Assembly (NCBI GenBank): GCA_019118565.1
Contig: DWYR01000009.1
Coordinates: 186,001 to 250,000 of the forward strand
Source of the DNA: Candidatus Alistipes avicola
Lineage (GTDB): Bacteria > Bacteroidota > Bacteroidia > Bacteroidales > Rikenellaceae
Direction of reading: 5' to 3'
DNA length: 64,000 nucleotides
A program made the position numbers and the translations under genes. The notes under the pieces are model-generated. The model had not been told where the DNA came from, ran no database searches, and saw only the letters and a program-made list of their open reading frames with translations. Shown here one piece after another: positions 30,303 through 40,608 of the stretch. Position 1 is the first letter of the stretch. Each line of letters begins with the position of its first letter.

Positions 30303-31522
30303 CAACCGAAAAAGTACTGAATACGATCGAAGAAGCCATCGAAGATTTCCGCAACGGTAAAATCGTCATCGTGGTCGATGACGAGGACCGCGAAAACGAA
30401 GGCGACTTCATCATTGCAGCAGAAAAAGTAACACCCGAAGTAGTCAACTTCATGCTCAAAAACGGACGCGGCGTACTGTGCGCCCCCCTTTCGGAGGAGC
30501 GTTGCGCCCAGCTCGAACTGAACATGATGGAGGCAAACAACACCTCGCTGCTCGGCACTCCCTTCACCGTAACGGTGGACTTGCTGGGAGAGGGGTGCAC
30601 CACGGGTGTTTCGATCCATGACCGGGCCGCTACGCTGCGGGCTCTGGCCGACCCCAATACCAAACCTTCCGATCTGGGCCGTCCGGGACACATCAACCCG
30701 CTCCGTGCCCGTCAGAAAGGCGTTCTGCGTCGTCCGGGGCATACCGAAGCTGCCGTCGATCTGGCCCGTCTGGCCGGATTGCAACCTGCCGGAGCCCTGA
30801 TCGAGATCATGAACGACGACGGCACGATGGCCCGTCTGCCGGACCTGCTGAAAATCGCCAAGAAATACGACCTGAAAATCATCTCGATCGCCGATCTAAT
30901 CGCTTACCGTCTGCGCAACGAGTCGATCGTTGAGCGGGGCCAAACAGCCGAAATGCCGACCCAGTGGGGTAACTTCAAGATCACGGTCTTCCGCCAGAAA
31001 AGCAACGGGCTGGAGCATATGGTTCTGACCAAGGGCGAATGGAAAGAGGACGAGCCGGTCCTGGTACGCGTCCACTCATCGTGCGCCACGGGCGACATTC
31101 TGGGCTCATGCCGTTGTGACTGCGGAGCACAGCTGCACGAGGCGATGCGCATGATCGAGCAGGAGGAAAAAGGAGCCATCGTTTACCTCAGCCAGGAGGG
31201 ACGCGGCATCGGCCTGTTCAACAAGATCGCAGCCTACAAACTGCAGGACGAAGGACTCGATACGGTCGATGCCAACGTACGGTTGGGATTCGGTGTCGAT
31301 GAGCGCGACTACGGCGTAGGTGCAAGCATCATTCGCGAAATGGGCATCAAACACATGCGCCTGATGACCAACAATCCGCTCAAAAGGGTAGGACTGGAGG
31401 GCTATGGCCTGAAGATCGACGAGATCGTTCCGATCGTCATTGCCCCGAACAAATACAACGAGCGCTATCTGGCTACCAAACAGGAGCGTATGCACCACAA
31501 GCTCAACCTTTGCAAGCACTAA
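30299..31522 (+). CDS. ribBA: Bifunctional 3,4-dihydroxy-2-butanone-4-phosphate synthase / GTP cyclohydrolase II
   Basis: N-term [29 protein letters not shown]-term [31 protein letters not shown]. Confidence 0.97.
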   Translation: MTTEKVLNTIEEAIEDFRNGKIVIVVDDEDRENEGDFIIAAEKVTPEVVNFMLKNGRGVLCAPLSEERCAQLELNMMEANNTSLLGTPFTVTVDLLGEGCTTGVSIHDRAATLRALADPNTKPSDLGRPGHINPLRARQKGVLRRPGHTEAAVDLARLAGLQPAGALIEIMNDDGTMARLPDLLKIAKKYDLKIISIADLIAYRLRNESIVERGQTAEMPTQWGNFKITVFRQKSNGLEHMVLTKGEWKEDEPVLVRVHSSCATGDILGSCRCDCGAQLHEAMRMIEQEEKGAIVYLSQEGRGIGLFNKIAAYKLQDEGLDTVDANVRLGFGVDERDYGVGASIIREMGIKHMRLMTNNPLKRVGLEGYGLKIDEIVPIVIAPNKYNERYLATKQERMHHKLNLCKH

Positions 31523-31526
31523 TCCG

Positions 31527-32507
31527 ATGAATGGTTCACAGGAGAAGATAGATGCCAGGAAATTACGCATCGTCTTCATGGGGACACCCGAATTCGCCGT
31601 GCCTTCGCTCCGGGCGTTGGTCGAGCAGGGCTACCAAGTGGTTGCCGTCGTCACAACGCCGGACAAACCGGCCGGACGCGGACAGAAGATGCACGAAAGC
31701 GATGTCAAGGTTGCAGCTAAAGAGTTGGGGCTTCCCATTCTGCAACCCGAGAAGTTGCGGGATCCCGAATTCGTTGCTGCGATGCAGGAGTTGCGTCCCG
31801 ATTTGGGCATCGTGATTGCATTCCGAATGCTGCCCGAAATCATCTGGGATATGCCTCGCTTCGGGACATTCAACCTGCACGCCTCGCTGCTGCCCCAATA
31901 CCGCGGGGCAGCCCCGATCAACTGGGCCATCATCAACGGTGAGAGCCGCACCGGCGTTACGACATTCCTGTTGAATCACGAAATCGATAAAGGAGCCATT
32001 TTAGGGCAGATCGAAGTGCCGATCCTTCCCGAAGACAATGTGGGGACGCTCTACGATCGGCTGATGACCCTCGGATCAGGGTTAGTAGTCGAAACAGTGG
32101 AGCGAATCGCATCGGGAGAGGTTGTTGGATTGCCACAACCCCAAGAGGAGAATTTCAAACCGGCACCTAAAATCTTCAAACAGGATTGCCGGATCGACTG
32201 GCAGTGGGATGGAGAACGGATTGTCAATTTTATCCGCGGACTTTCGCCCTATCCGGCAGCATGGACCTCCTTTATGCGCGGCGGGCAAGAGATCAACACG
32301 GCAAAAATCTTCGAAGCGACTTTCATTAAGGGAGCAAACGAAGAGAATTGCGGTGTAATCAATACGGACAATCGGAAATACCTGCGGATTCGATGTGCTG
32401 ACGGTTGGATTGATGTACGGTCTCTCCAATTGTCAGGCAAGAAACGCATGGGAATACAGGAGCTGCTGCTCGGATTCCGAGATGGAAATTCCTTGACCTG
32501 TTTATAA
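31527..32507 (+). CDS. fmt: Methionyl-tRNA formyltransferase
   Basis: IVFMGTPEFAVPSLRALVEQGYQVVAVVT, FNLHASLLPQYRGAAPINWAIINGE; start at ATG 31527. Confidence 0.96.
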   Translation: MNGSQEKIDARKLRIVFMGTPEFAVPSLRALVEQGYQVVAVVTTPDKPAGRGQKMHESDVKVAAKELGLPILQPEKLRDPEFVAAMQELRPDLGIVIAFRMLPEIIWDMPRFGTFNLHASLLPQYRGAAPINWAIINGESRTGVTTFLLNHEIDKGAILGQIEVPILPEDNVGTLYDRLMTLGSGLVVETVERIASGEVVGLPQPQEENFKPAPKIFKQDCRIDWQWDGERIVNFIRGLSPYPAAWTSFMRGGQEINTAKIFEATFIKGANEENCGVINTDNRKYLRIRCADGWIDVRSLQLSGKKRMGIQELLLGFRDGNSLTCL

Positions 32508-32529
32508 CCTTAACCCATCAAAAAAAAAC

Positions 32530-33289
32530 ATGAAACGAACCCCTATTTCTTTTTGTCGCAGGACTCTTCGTTCCAACGGTTTACGCTCAGAACAGCCTCA
32601 TCACAGAAGGTTTAGGGAGCCTATTTGTTCCCCAAGAACAAACGACAAAATTATATTGTGAGCGTAGTTCAACTACTGCAAGTTACACTATTCCTGCAGA
32701 GGAAACTCTTTCCATATCGGGAATTGAAGGTACATCCGAAATTCTCGAACCTCAAGAGAGCATATCAACAGACTCTCAGAAAGGAATCAACAGACCAAAT
32801 GTCAGAATCAGTCGATACAGATCTTATTATCAAGGCGAGTTGGCCTTTGCTTACGGCCTTGCAGTAGGAACGGGTTCTGACATATACTCTCGACTCGTCT
32901 TCGAAACTGTACATGGAGCTCGTATTAGCCCCTATGCATTTATTGGCGCAGGGCTTGCTATCAATCACTTCTACAAGGATCAAGTTATTTTCGAAGAATA
33001 TTGGGTAACACAAAAAGACAACAGAGGGACCTTGCTTCCCTTATTTGTAAATATAAAAGGATATCTTCCTGTCTCCAGGAAAGTAGCTTTTTACCTCTCT
33101 GGCGATATGGGTGCTGCATTAGATCTAAGCAACTCCTTCGATGAAAAGACAAAGTTATATGTTGCAGCTGGTCCCGGCGTCACGTTTGGTCGTCAAAACG
33201 GAGGAACTCTCGGAGATTTCAGTATCCGCTTTCAACATATTGGAGATGGACTCGATGCCATCTTGTTCCGCATCGGTGTGAATTTTTAG
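32530..33289 (+). pseudogene. Exported (OMP-like) protein, paralog 1, with +1 frameshift in the signal peptide
   Basis: ATG at 32530 gives MKRTPI, then one surplus nucleotide near 32548 puts LFVAGLFVPTVYAQNSLITEG... in a frame that stays open to 33289 (FSIRFQHIGDGLDAILFRIGVNF*). Homologous by eye to the next gene. Confidence 0.7.
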
Positions 33290-33311
33290 GAATTGAATAT
33301 ACAACACAATA

Positions 33312-33346
33312 TTAAGGGAGAGATGCAAGTGGTATCTCTCCCTTAA
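33312..33346 (+). terminator. Stem-loop after paralog 1
   Basis: ttaagggagagat / atctctcccttaa, 13-bp perfect stem. Confidence 0.75.
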
Positions 33347-33530
33347 TTCTCTATGGGGCTTATCATTTAAACTTTATTAGGTAAAGTCAAAAAAAATATT
33401 CCTATATTGTATAACGAAACCTCAAAAACAAGTATGCCTATGAAATAATCCATTACATCCCTTCACAAGAATTCTCCCTCTTCAGAGTATTCTGAGCATA
33501 TTTTATGTTCCAACCTAAAAACAGTTTAAC

Positions 33531-34294
33531 ATGAAACGAATCATATTCCTTCTTGTTTCCGTCTTTATCGGACAAAGTCTTTGTGCCCAAGATATTTATT
33601 ATTAAAGAAAGACGCAAAGGAGATTCAGGCAAAAGTATTGAAAGTAAACGATTCCGAGATGGAATACAAACGTTGGGATAATCCAGACGGCCCCGTTTAT
33701 ACACTCCCTGCAGAAGAGGTTTTCACGATCACCTATCAGAATGGGACAAAAGATCTAATCTCTAAATTCGATGACCAACCTTCTTCAAAAAACAGCAAAT
33801 ATGCGGATGCTTTCGGTCGTCATCCCCGCTATCAGGGCGAAATAGCCTTTGCCTACGGATTGCCCTTAAGTGAAGGAACCGCAGATCTCTTCCCTCGAAT
33901 CGCGTTTGAGACCGTACACGGTGTCCGGATTTGTCCCTACGCATTCGTCGGAGCCGGCTTCGGCATCAACTATTTCTATCAGGAACTTTATGCGTCAGAT
34001 GGTTGGCGCATTTATGAACTTAACAGCGGAGGCACCATTCTTCCTATTTTCGTAAACGCCAAAGCATACCTTCCCACCGGTCGCAAATCAGCTCTTTATC
34101 TCTCCTGGGATCTCGGTGCAGCCATGGGTATTGGCGGATATTTCTCCTCCGGTACAGAGTTCTATACCTCAATCGGCCCCGGCATCTCGTTCGGCCGCCA
34201 AAATAAAGGCGTTCGAGGTGATTTTAGTATTCGCTTCCAGCATATAGGAACAGGACTCAACGCTCTCTTGTTCCGTATCGGACTTGGTTTCTAA
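33531..34294 (+). pseudogene. Exported (OMP-like) protein, paralog 2, with frameshift just after the signal peptide
   Basis: ATG 33531 gives MKRIIFLLVSVFIGQSLCAQDIYY*, TAA at 33603. The overlapping frame reads YLLLKKDAKEIQAKVLKVNDSEMEYKRWDNPDGPVYTLPAEEV... to 34294. Confidence 0.7.
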
Positions 34295-34317
34295 GGAGCG
34301 GATCATTCCATACACAG

Positions 34318-34350
34318 GAGGGGGAAACGGTTGTTTCCCCCTCTTTTTTT
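34318..34350 (+). terminator. Intrinsic terminator after paralog 2
   Basis: gagggggaaac-ggtt-gtttccccctc followed by ttttttt. Confidence 0.88.
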
Positions 34351-34527
34351 ACATCCGCCTGCCATTCTCCAATCTGTCCGACAACAGTTTTCAATAATCT
34401 TCTTTCGGTCCAGTCTCTGGGGAAAGTACCTGTCGCCAGCCTCCGGAATAAAGCAGACCGCAGGAGAAGCGGTTGTCATCTGCTGCTACTGTTCAACAGC
34501 AGGCCTCACCAACTGATTCCAATAAAA

Positions 34528-34560
34528 AAGATCCGAATCTGTAAAGACTCGGATCTCAAA
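34528..34560 (-). terminator. Terminator of the 2-oxoacid:ferredoxin oxidoreductase operon
   Basis: gatccga...tcggatc inverted repeat flanked by A-rich runs just past the gamma-subunit stop on the minus strand. Confidence 0.6.
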
Positions 34561-34581
34561 AAATTCGTTCGATGCGATCGT

Positions 34582-35127
34582 CTACCGAACCTGGTGGATA
34601 ATTTCACCACCGTGCTGGATAGCCTTCTCGTTCTCAGGCAACATCTTCCAGGCACGCTCAGGCAGCGACTTCTTCAGACCTACCATTACGTTCTCCATCT
34701 GTACGACGGGGCGAACCTTCAGGTAGCCACCCAGAATCATCGTGTTGAACAGTTTAGCCTGTCCCAGACGGGCGCACTCTGCCGTAGCATCGATCGTATA
34801 GATGCTGATATCGGTACGAGTAGGATGGTGCGTAATACCGTTCGTATCGTAGATCAATACGCCACCCGGACGTACCATCGACTCGAACTTATCCATCGAC
34901 TGCTGGTTCAATACGATTGCCGTATCATACTCGTGAGCGATAGGAGACGAAATACGTTTATCCGACAGGATAACCGTTACGTTCGCCGTACCACCACGCA
35001 TCTCAGGACCATAAGAGGGCATCCAAGTTACCTCCAAATCCTGCATTACGCCCGAGTAAGCCAAAATCTTACCCATCGAGAGGACGCCTTGTCCACCGAA
35101 ACCTGCAATAATTAAAGTCTCTTTCAT
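34582..35127 (-). CDS. 2-oxoacid:ferredoxin oxidoreductase, gamma subunit
   Basis: IIAGFGGQGVLSMGKILAYSGVMQDLEVTWMPSYGPEMRGGTANVTVILSD. Confidence 0.93.
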   Translation of the reverse strand: MKETLIIAGFGGQGVLSMGKILAYSGVMQDLEVTWMPSYGPEMRGGTANVTVILSDKRISSPIAHEYDTAIVLNQQSMDKFESMVRPGGVLIYDTNGITHHPTRTDISIYTIDATAECARLGQAKLFNTMILGGYLKVRPVVQMENVMVGLKKSLPERAWKMLPENEKAIQHGGEIIHQVR

Positions 35128-35140
35128 ATCTCTTGTCCTC

Positions 35141-35911
35141 TTACTTCTTGGTTAAATCCTTGATATCACCCAGCGGGTAGAAGGGCAGCATGTTCTCTGC
35201 CAGCCACTTGTTAGCAGCAACCGGCGAAAGTTTCCAACCGCTGTTGCAAGTTGCAACAACCTCTACCATCGAGAATCCGTTACCGGCCATCGAGTTCTCA
35301 AAAGCCTTGCGGATTGCGCTCTTACACTTGCGTACGTTAGCAGGCGTGTGAACGCTCTGACGCGTGATGAACGATACACCATCCAGGTGAGCCATCATCT
35401 CGGCGATCTTGTAGGGATAGCCGTTCAGGTGGGGATCACGACCGTAAGGAGTCGTAGCGGTCTTCATACCCAGCAGGGTAGTCGGAGCCATCTGACCACC
35501 GGTCATACCATAGATAGCGTTGTTTACATAAATGACAGCTACGTTCTCGCCACGAGCAGCCGCGTGAATCGTCTCAGCGGTACCGATAGCGGACATATCA
35601 CCATCACCCTGATAGGTAATCACCAATTTACCAGGGTTCAAACGTTTTGCTGCCGTAGCTACGGCCAGGGCACGTCCGTGTGCAGCCTGAATCCAGTCTA
35701 CGTCGATATAATTGTATGCAAATACGGAGCAGCCTACGGGCGATACGGCAATCGTCTTGGATGCCATGCCCATCTCTTCGATGACCTCGGCAACCAGCTT
35801 GTGGATCGTACCGTGGCTACAGCCCGGACAATAGTGCATTACATTATCCTTGATGAGCTTCGGCTTACTGAATACCAGGTTCTCCGGTTTGATTTCTACT
35901 ACTTCTGCCAT
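35141..35911 (-). CDS. 2-oxoacid:ferredoxin oxidoreductase, beta (TPP-binding) subunit
   Basis: MHYCPGCSHGTIHKLVAEVIEE, YQGDGDMSAIGTAETIHAAARGENVAVIYVNNAIYGMTGGQMAPTT. Confidence 0.95.
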   Translation of the reverse strand: MAEVVEIKPENLVFSKPKLIKDNVMHYCPGCSHGTIHKLVAEVIEEMGMASKTIAVSPVGCSVFAYNYIDVDWIQAAHGRALAVATAAKRLNPGKLVITYQGDGDMSAIGTAETIHAAARGENVAVIYVNNAIYGMTGGQMAPTTLLGMKTATTPYGRDPHLNGYPYKIAEMMAHLDGVSFITRQSVHTPANVRKCKSAIRKAFENSMAGNGFSMVEVVATCNSGWKLSPVAANKWLAENMLPFYPLGDIKDLTKK

Positions 35912-35918
35912 AGCTTTA

Positions 35919-37013
35919 CTATTTATTAATCAATTGCTTTTTCAGTGCGTTCAGTACTTCGTCGGGAGTAAACATCATACCGCCCTGACGACCGTAGTGC
36001 TCTACGGGTGCCATACCGTTCACAGCCAGTTTGACATCCTCTACCATCTGACCGGCGTTCAGCTCGACGCTCATGAAGCCTTTTACGCCGCGTTTAGCCA
36101 ACTCGACGATCGGTTTGGTCGGGAAAGGATAGAGTGTGATAGGACGCAACAGACCGAGTTTGATACCCTCGGCACGAGCCAACTCAACAGTTGCGGAGCA
36201 AATACGTGCCGACGAACCGAAGGCTACGATTACATAATCCGCATCGTCGCAGTCGAACATCTCGAAGCGAACCTCGTTCTCCTCCATGGCCTTGTATTTA
36301 GCCTGAAGACGGTGGTTGATTACCTCCATCACCTCGGATTTCAACTCCAGCGAAGTAATGGTGTTGCCATGTTCGCGGTCGCCCTTACCCGGAGTAGCCC
36401 ACTCCTTGCACTCGGCTGCAATCTCCTCATCGGTCTTGCGGGGACGCTGCGGTGCGAGAACCACCTTCTCCATCATCTGACCGATAGCGCCGTCGGCCAA
36501 AATCATGGCAGGGTTACGATATTTGAATGCCAGGTCGAATGCCAGAGCCACGTGGTCGTGCATCTCCTGTACGGAGTTCGGAGCCAGAACGATCAGGTGG
36601 TAGTCACCGTGACCGCCGCCTTTGCATGCCTGGAAGTAGTCGCCCTGCGACGGCTGAATCGTACCCAGACCCGGACCACCACGCTGGCAGTTCACTACCA
36701 CGCAAGGAAGTTCGGCACCGGCCAGATAACTCAGACCCTCGCTCATAAGGCTGATACCGGGGCTCGAAGAAGAGGTCATCACACGTTTACCGGTACAAGC
36801 ACCGCCATAAACCATGTTGATGGATGCAGTCTCTGACTCGGCCTGCAGTACAACCATACCGGTCGTTTCCCAGGGTTTCTCCTCCATCAATGTCTCCATC
36901 ACCTCAGACTGCGGGGTGATAGGATAGCCGAAATAACCGTCGCAACCGTAGCGAATCGCTGCATGAGCGATCACCTCGTTGCCTTTCATCAATTTTACTT
37001 CTTTTTCTGCCAT
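35919..37013 (-). CDS. 2-oxoacid:ferredoxin oxidoreductase, alpha subunit (VorB/KorA type)
   Basis: KGNEVIAHAAIRYGCDGYFGYPITPQSEVMETL, TSSSSPGISLMSEGLSYLAGAELPCVVVNCQRGGPGLG. Confidence 0.95.
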   Translation of the reverse strand: MAEKEVKLMKGNEVIAHAAIRYGCDGYFGYPITPQSEVMETLMEEKPWETTGMVVLQAESETASINMVYGGACTGKRVMTSSSSPGISLMSEGLSYLAGAELPCVVVNCQRGGPGLGTIQPSQGDYFQACKGGGHGDYHLIVLAPNSVQEMHDHVALAFDLAFKYRNPAMILADGAIGQMMEKVVLAPQRPRKTDEEIAAECKEWATPGKGDREHGNTITSLELKSEVMEVINHRLQAKYKAMEENEVRFEMFDCDDADYVIVAFGSSARICSATVELARAEGIKLGLLRPITLYPFPTKPIVELAKRGVKGFMSVELNAGQMVEDVKLAVNGMAPVEHYGRQGGMMFTPDEVLNALKKQLINK

Positions 37014-37016
37014 AGC

Positions 37017-37244
37017 TTATTCGAATTTTTGACGATAAACCGTGATGCAACTGTCCGGACAGATAATCGCACACGAAGCACAACCAGTGCAAGCATCCGG
37101 ATTAGCCATCTGGGCCATGGGGTAACCTTTGCTGTTAACCTCGGTCGACAAGGCCAATACACCGCACGGGCAGGAGGCTACACACACCCCGCAACCTTTA
37201 CAATGCTCCTTATCAACGAGTATTGTTCCTTTAATTTTTGCCAT
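37017..37244 (-). CDS. 4Fe-4S ferredoxin (delta subunit of the same enzyme)
   Basis: CKGCGVCVASCPCG and CTGCASCAIICPDSC motifs; start set at MAKIKGTILVD. Confidence 0.93.
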   Translation of the reverse strand: MAKIKGTILVDKEHCKGCGVCVASCPCGVLALSTEVNSKGYPMAQMANPDACTGCASCAIICPDSCITVYRQKFE

Positions 37245-37644
37245 AAGACATCCATTTATTATAAATTGCTTACAAATATACGTATTTTTTGCCGTGCGTG
37301 GTAACATTTTGTAATAAAAATTCTCCGAACGATTAAATGCTATTTACAAAAGCCGTTTAAGGCTCTTCTAAAGACGTTTCTCTGCAAAACAGTGCGCTAT
37401 TTTCTCCCATTCCGGAATTTCCGAACAACGCATCACAACGCCCCTACGCCCCCCCTAGAATGACACAACCCCCTTCCGAATAAAAAAACACACGTCCCCC
37501 TTCCATCATTGCAATTCGGCACGATGTGTGTGCGTATGTAACAATAACATTATATTTCGGGCACGAGCCGAACCAAAAGATCGCAAACAAGGGATTTTTA
37601 TCCACAAATATTATTCCCACACAAAGTATTAACCTAAACCCTTC

Positions 37645-38244
37645 ATGCGTATGAAACAGACCAACGACGACCCGATGTTGAAACAGATCTTCAACCCGAT
37701 GTTGAAATACATCGACGACGGTAAATTCTTCCGTGAACCGTTCAAGTGGCTCTACGCCATACTCGGCATCCTGAACCTGCTGGCTCCGATCGGCGTGCTT
37801 GTCTTCATCATCGACAGCGGATTCTTCAAAATCGCATCCGGAGGCATGATCGTTGCCTTCATTCTCATGTGGCTGATTCTCTGCCTTGTCATGTGGTTCG
37901 GATTCCTGCTCTGGTGGAACCGCCGGGAGAAAGTCTACCATGCCAGTGCCCAGGGTGACGACTTCGTTGCCATTCCCGTCTATTCGCACTTCATCCAGAC
38001 TATCGGCGAATGGATCGGCATGATCGTCGGAATCGGCGGCCCGCTCTTCACCCTGATCGCCCTCATCTTCGGAGAGGGAGGGCAAGTCACGGCCCTCATG
38101 ATGAAAGTACCCTACGGGCCCAGTTTCTGGTATATCATTCTGCTGCCGATCGGCGGATTCCTGATCGTGGTTATGGCACGCGCCCTAGCCGAAATGCTGC
38201 GCGCCCTGGCCGCCATCGCCAACAACACCAGACACCGCGAATAA
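37645..38244 (+). CDS. Membrane protein of unknown function
   Basis: 199-aa ORF with 3-4 hydrophobic helices. Confidence 0.75.
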   Translation: MRMKQTNDDPMLKQIFNPMLKYIDDGKFFREPFKWLYAILGILNLLAPIGVLVFIIDSGFFKIASGGMIVAFILMWLILCLVMWFGFLLWWNRREKVYHASAQGDDFVAIPVYSHFIQTIGEWIGMIVGIGGPLFTLIALIFGEGGQVTALMMKVPYGPSFWYIILLPIGGFLIVVMARALAEMLRALAAIANNTRHRE

Positions 38245-38260
38245 CCTGTCTCTCAAAAAG

Positions 38261-38297
38261 AAAAGAGCGGGGAATCTTTCGATTCTCCGCTCTTTTA
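38261..38297. terminator. Bidirectional terminator
   Basis: aaaagagcggggaat-ctttcg-attctccgctctttt. Confidence 0.88.
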
Positions 38298-38313
38298 ATT
38301 GTCTCACCGAGAC

Positions 38314-39561
38314 TTACTCCTCGAAAGTGTGGATTACCACGCCCGAACGAAGTTTCGGCTCGAACCAGGTCGTCTTCGGAGGCATGATGTTGCCCGTATC
38401 GGCGATGTCGATCAACTGCTGCATGGAAACAGGGTAGAGGGCAAAAGCAGCCTTCATCTCACCGCTGTCCACACGTCTCTTCAACTCGCCCAAGCCACGG
38501 ATACCACCTACGAAATCGATGCGGTTCGACGTACGCAGGTCTTTGATACCCAGCAGTTCATCCAATACGAGGTTCGACAGAACGGTTACATCCAGCACAC
38601 CGATCGGATCGTTATCGTCGAACGTACCGGGTTTCGCCGTCATGCTGTACCACTGTCCATCGATATAGAGCGAGAAGTTGTGCAGCTTGTTCGGATGATA
38701 GATCTCCGCACCTTTCGGCTCCACGACAAAGTTCTTCTCCAGAGCCTTGAGGAACTGCTCCGACGTCATGCCGTTCAGATCCTTCACTACACGGTTGTAG
38801 TCGATGATCTTCAACTGGCTTGCCGGGAACGTTACGGCCAGGAAGAAGCAGTACTCCTCGTTGCCCGTATGGTTCGGGTTGTTCTCCTTGCGTTTCTTTC
38901 CCACGCGTGCAGCGGCAGCCGTACGGTGGTGGCCATCGGCCACGTAGAGAGCCGGGATGCCCGCGAAGATCTCCGTGATACGGTCGTTGATCTTCTTGTC
39001 GCGAATTACCCAGAAGTGGTGGCCGAAGCCCTCGGGAGCAGCCGTAAAGTCATACTCGGGCTCGTGGTTCTTCACATAGTCCTCGACGATCTTGTTGATC
39101 TCGTCGTTATCGGGATAAGCGAAGAATACGGGCTCCAGGTTGGCCTGCTGAATCTCCACGTGCTTCATACGGTCCTCTTCCTTCTCGACACGCGTCAGCT
39201 CGTGCTTCTTGATGTTGCCATTCCAGTAATCCTCGAAGTAGCAGCACATGGCAAGACCATACTGCGTACGACCGTTCATGGTCTGCGCATAGATATAATA
39301 GTACTCCTGGTCATCCTGTACCAACCACTTGTTGGCACGCCATTTCTTGAAGTTCTCGACAGCTTTCTCGTATACCTCAGGTGCGTGTTCGTCAGCGATC
39401 GGGTCGAAGTCGATCTCAGGCTTGATAATGTGGAGCAGCGAGCGCTCTGTAGCCTCGGCTTTAGCCTCCTGCGAGTTCAGCACGTCATAGGGACGCGACG
39501 AAACCTCGGCAGCAAGTTCCTTCGGAGGACGAATACCTGCAAACGGTTTAATTCTTACCAT
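38314..39561 (-). CDS. DUF1015 (COG4198) family protein
   Basis: IKPFAGIRPPKELAAEVSSRPYDVLNSQEA N-terminus, ALYVADGHHRTAAAARVGKK motif; directly downstream of serA. Confidence 0.88.
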   Translation of the reverse strand: MVRIKPFAGIRPPKELAAEVSSRPYDVLNSQEAKAEATERSLLHIIKPEIDFDPIADEHAPEVYEKAVENFKKWRANKWLVQDDQEYYYIYAQTMNGRTQYGLAMCCYFEDYWNGNIKKHELTRVEKEEDRMKHVEIQQANLEPVFFAYPDNDEINKIVEDYVKNHEPEYDFTAAPEGFGHHFWVIRDKKINDRITEIFAGIPALYVADGHHRTAAAARVGKKRKENNPNHTGNEEYCFFLAVTFPASQLKIIDYNRVVKDLNGMTSEQFLKALEKNFVVEPKGAEIYHPNKLHNFSLYIDGQWYSMTAKPGTFDDNDPIGVLDVTVLSNLVLDELLGIKDLRTSNRIDFVGGIRGLGELKRRVDSGEMKAAFALYPVSMQQLIDIADTGNIMPPKTTWFEPKLRSGVVIHTFEE

Positions 39562-39586
39562 TGTATTTACCTATATTAATATGCGA

Positions 39587-40510
39587 CTATTTGTTTACCT
39601 GGAAACGCGTGTTGCCGGTCTTGAAGAAATCGACAATCTGGTTGGCAGCAGCCAAACCTGCGTTGATGTTAGCCTCGGCCGTCTCAGCACCCATCTTCTT
39701 CGGCGTTGCGAAGAAACGTTTGCCGAACTTCTCGCTGAGCTCTGCAGCACACTCCGGAGCGATATCGGTAATGTACTTCAGATCCTCGCGCTCGGTCAGA
39801 GCCTGAGCCAGACCAGCCTCGTCGATCACCTCTTTACGAGCCGTATTTACCAGCGTTGCGCCCTTAGGCATCGACATGAGCAGTTTGTAGCCGATCGACT
39901 TCTTGGTCTGCTCGGTTGCAGGGATATGCAGCGACAGATAATCAGCCTTCGAATAGAGCTCCTCGATGCTGTCCACCTTGGTTACACCGTCAGCCTCGAA
40001 TACTTTTGCATCGGTAATGAACGGGTCGAATGCAATTACGTTCATACCCAAAGCCTTACCTTTGCGGCCTACCAGTTTACCTACGTTTCCGTAAGCGTGG
40101 ATTGCCAGCGTCTTGCCCTTCAACTCGCTACCGGTTCCAGCCGTGAACTGGTTACGAGCCATGAATACCATCATACCGAGAGCCAACTCAGCGACAGCGT
40201 TCGAGTTCTGACCCGGCGTGTTCATTACGACGATACCTTTAGCGGTAGCGGCAGCCAGATCCACGTTGTCATAACCGGCACCGGCACGAACGACGATCTT
40301 CAGATTCTTGGCAGCCTCGATTACCTCAGCCGTTACTTTATCGCTGCGGATGATCAGAGCATCCACATCGGCAACAGCTGCGAGCAGCTGCGATTTGTCC
40401 GTATATTTCTCGAGCAGAGCCAACTCATAGCCTGCCTCGGTAATAATGTTCTTGATTCCGTCGACAGCCTTCTTTGCAAAAGGTTTCTCGGTTGCGATTA
40501 ATACTTTCAT
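39587..40510 (-). CDS. serA: D-3-phosphoglycerate dehydrogenase (short form, no ACT domain)
   Basis: IVVRAGAGYDNVDLAAATAKGIVVMNTPGQNSNAVAELALGMM; LAIHAYGNVGKLVGRKGKALGMNVIAFDP; NTARKEVIDE. Start set at MKVLIATEK. Confidence 0.92.
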   Translation of the reverse strand: MKVLIATEKPFAKKAVDGIKNIITEAGYELALLEKYTDKSQLLAAVADVDALIIRSDKVTAEVIEAAKNLKIVVRAGAGYDNVDLAAATAKGIVVMNTPGQNSNAVAELALGMMVFMARNQFTAGTGSELKGKTLAIHAYGNVGKLVGRKGKALGMNVIAFDPFITDAKVFEADGVTKVDSIEELYSKADYLSLHIPATEQTKKSIGYKLLMSMPKGATLVNTARKEVIDEAGLAQALTEREDLKYITDIAPECAAELSEKFGKRFFATPKKMGAETAEANINAGLAAANQIVDFFKTGNTRFQVNK

Positions 40511-40608
40511 ATCGAAATTGTTCATTAATGTATAAAAATCTATGGCGCCCGTTTCCTTACGTTTCGGTGTGAAAGTAAAGAACTGCGCCATAGATCAAAC
40601 TCTGTTAA

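Noticed and set aside
33581-33605. Programmed ribosomal frameshifting in the second tandem paralog
   Set aside because: No recognisable slippery heptamer (TAT TAT TAA context) and no obvious downstream pseudoknot by eye; lesion or base-call error is simpler.
38299-39579. 426-aa plus-strand ORF opposite DUF1015
   Set aside because: Complete antisense overlap with a conserved gene; no domain recognised.
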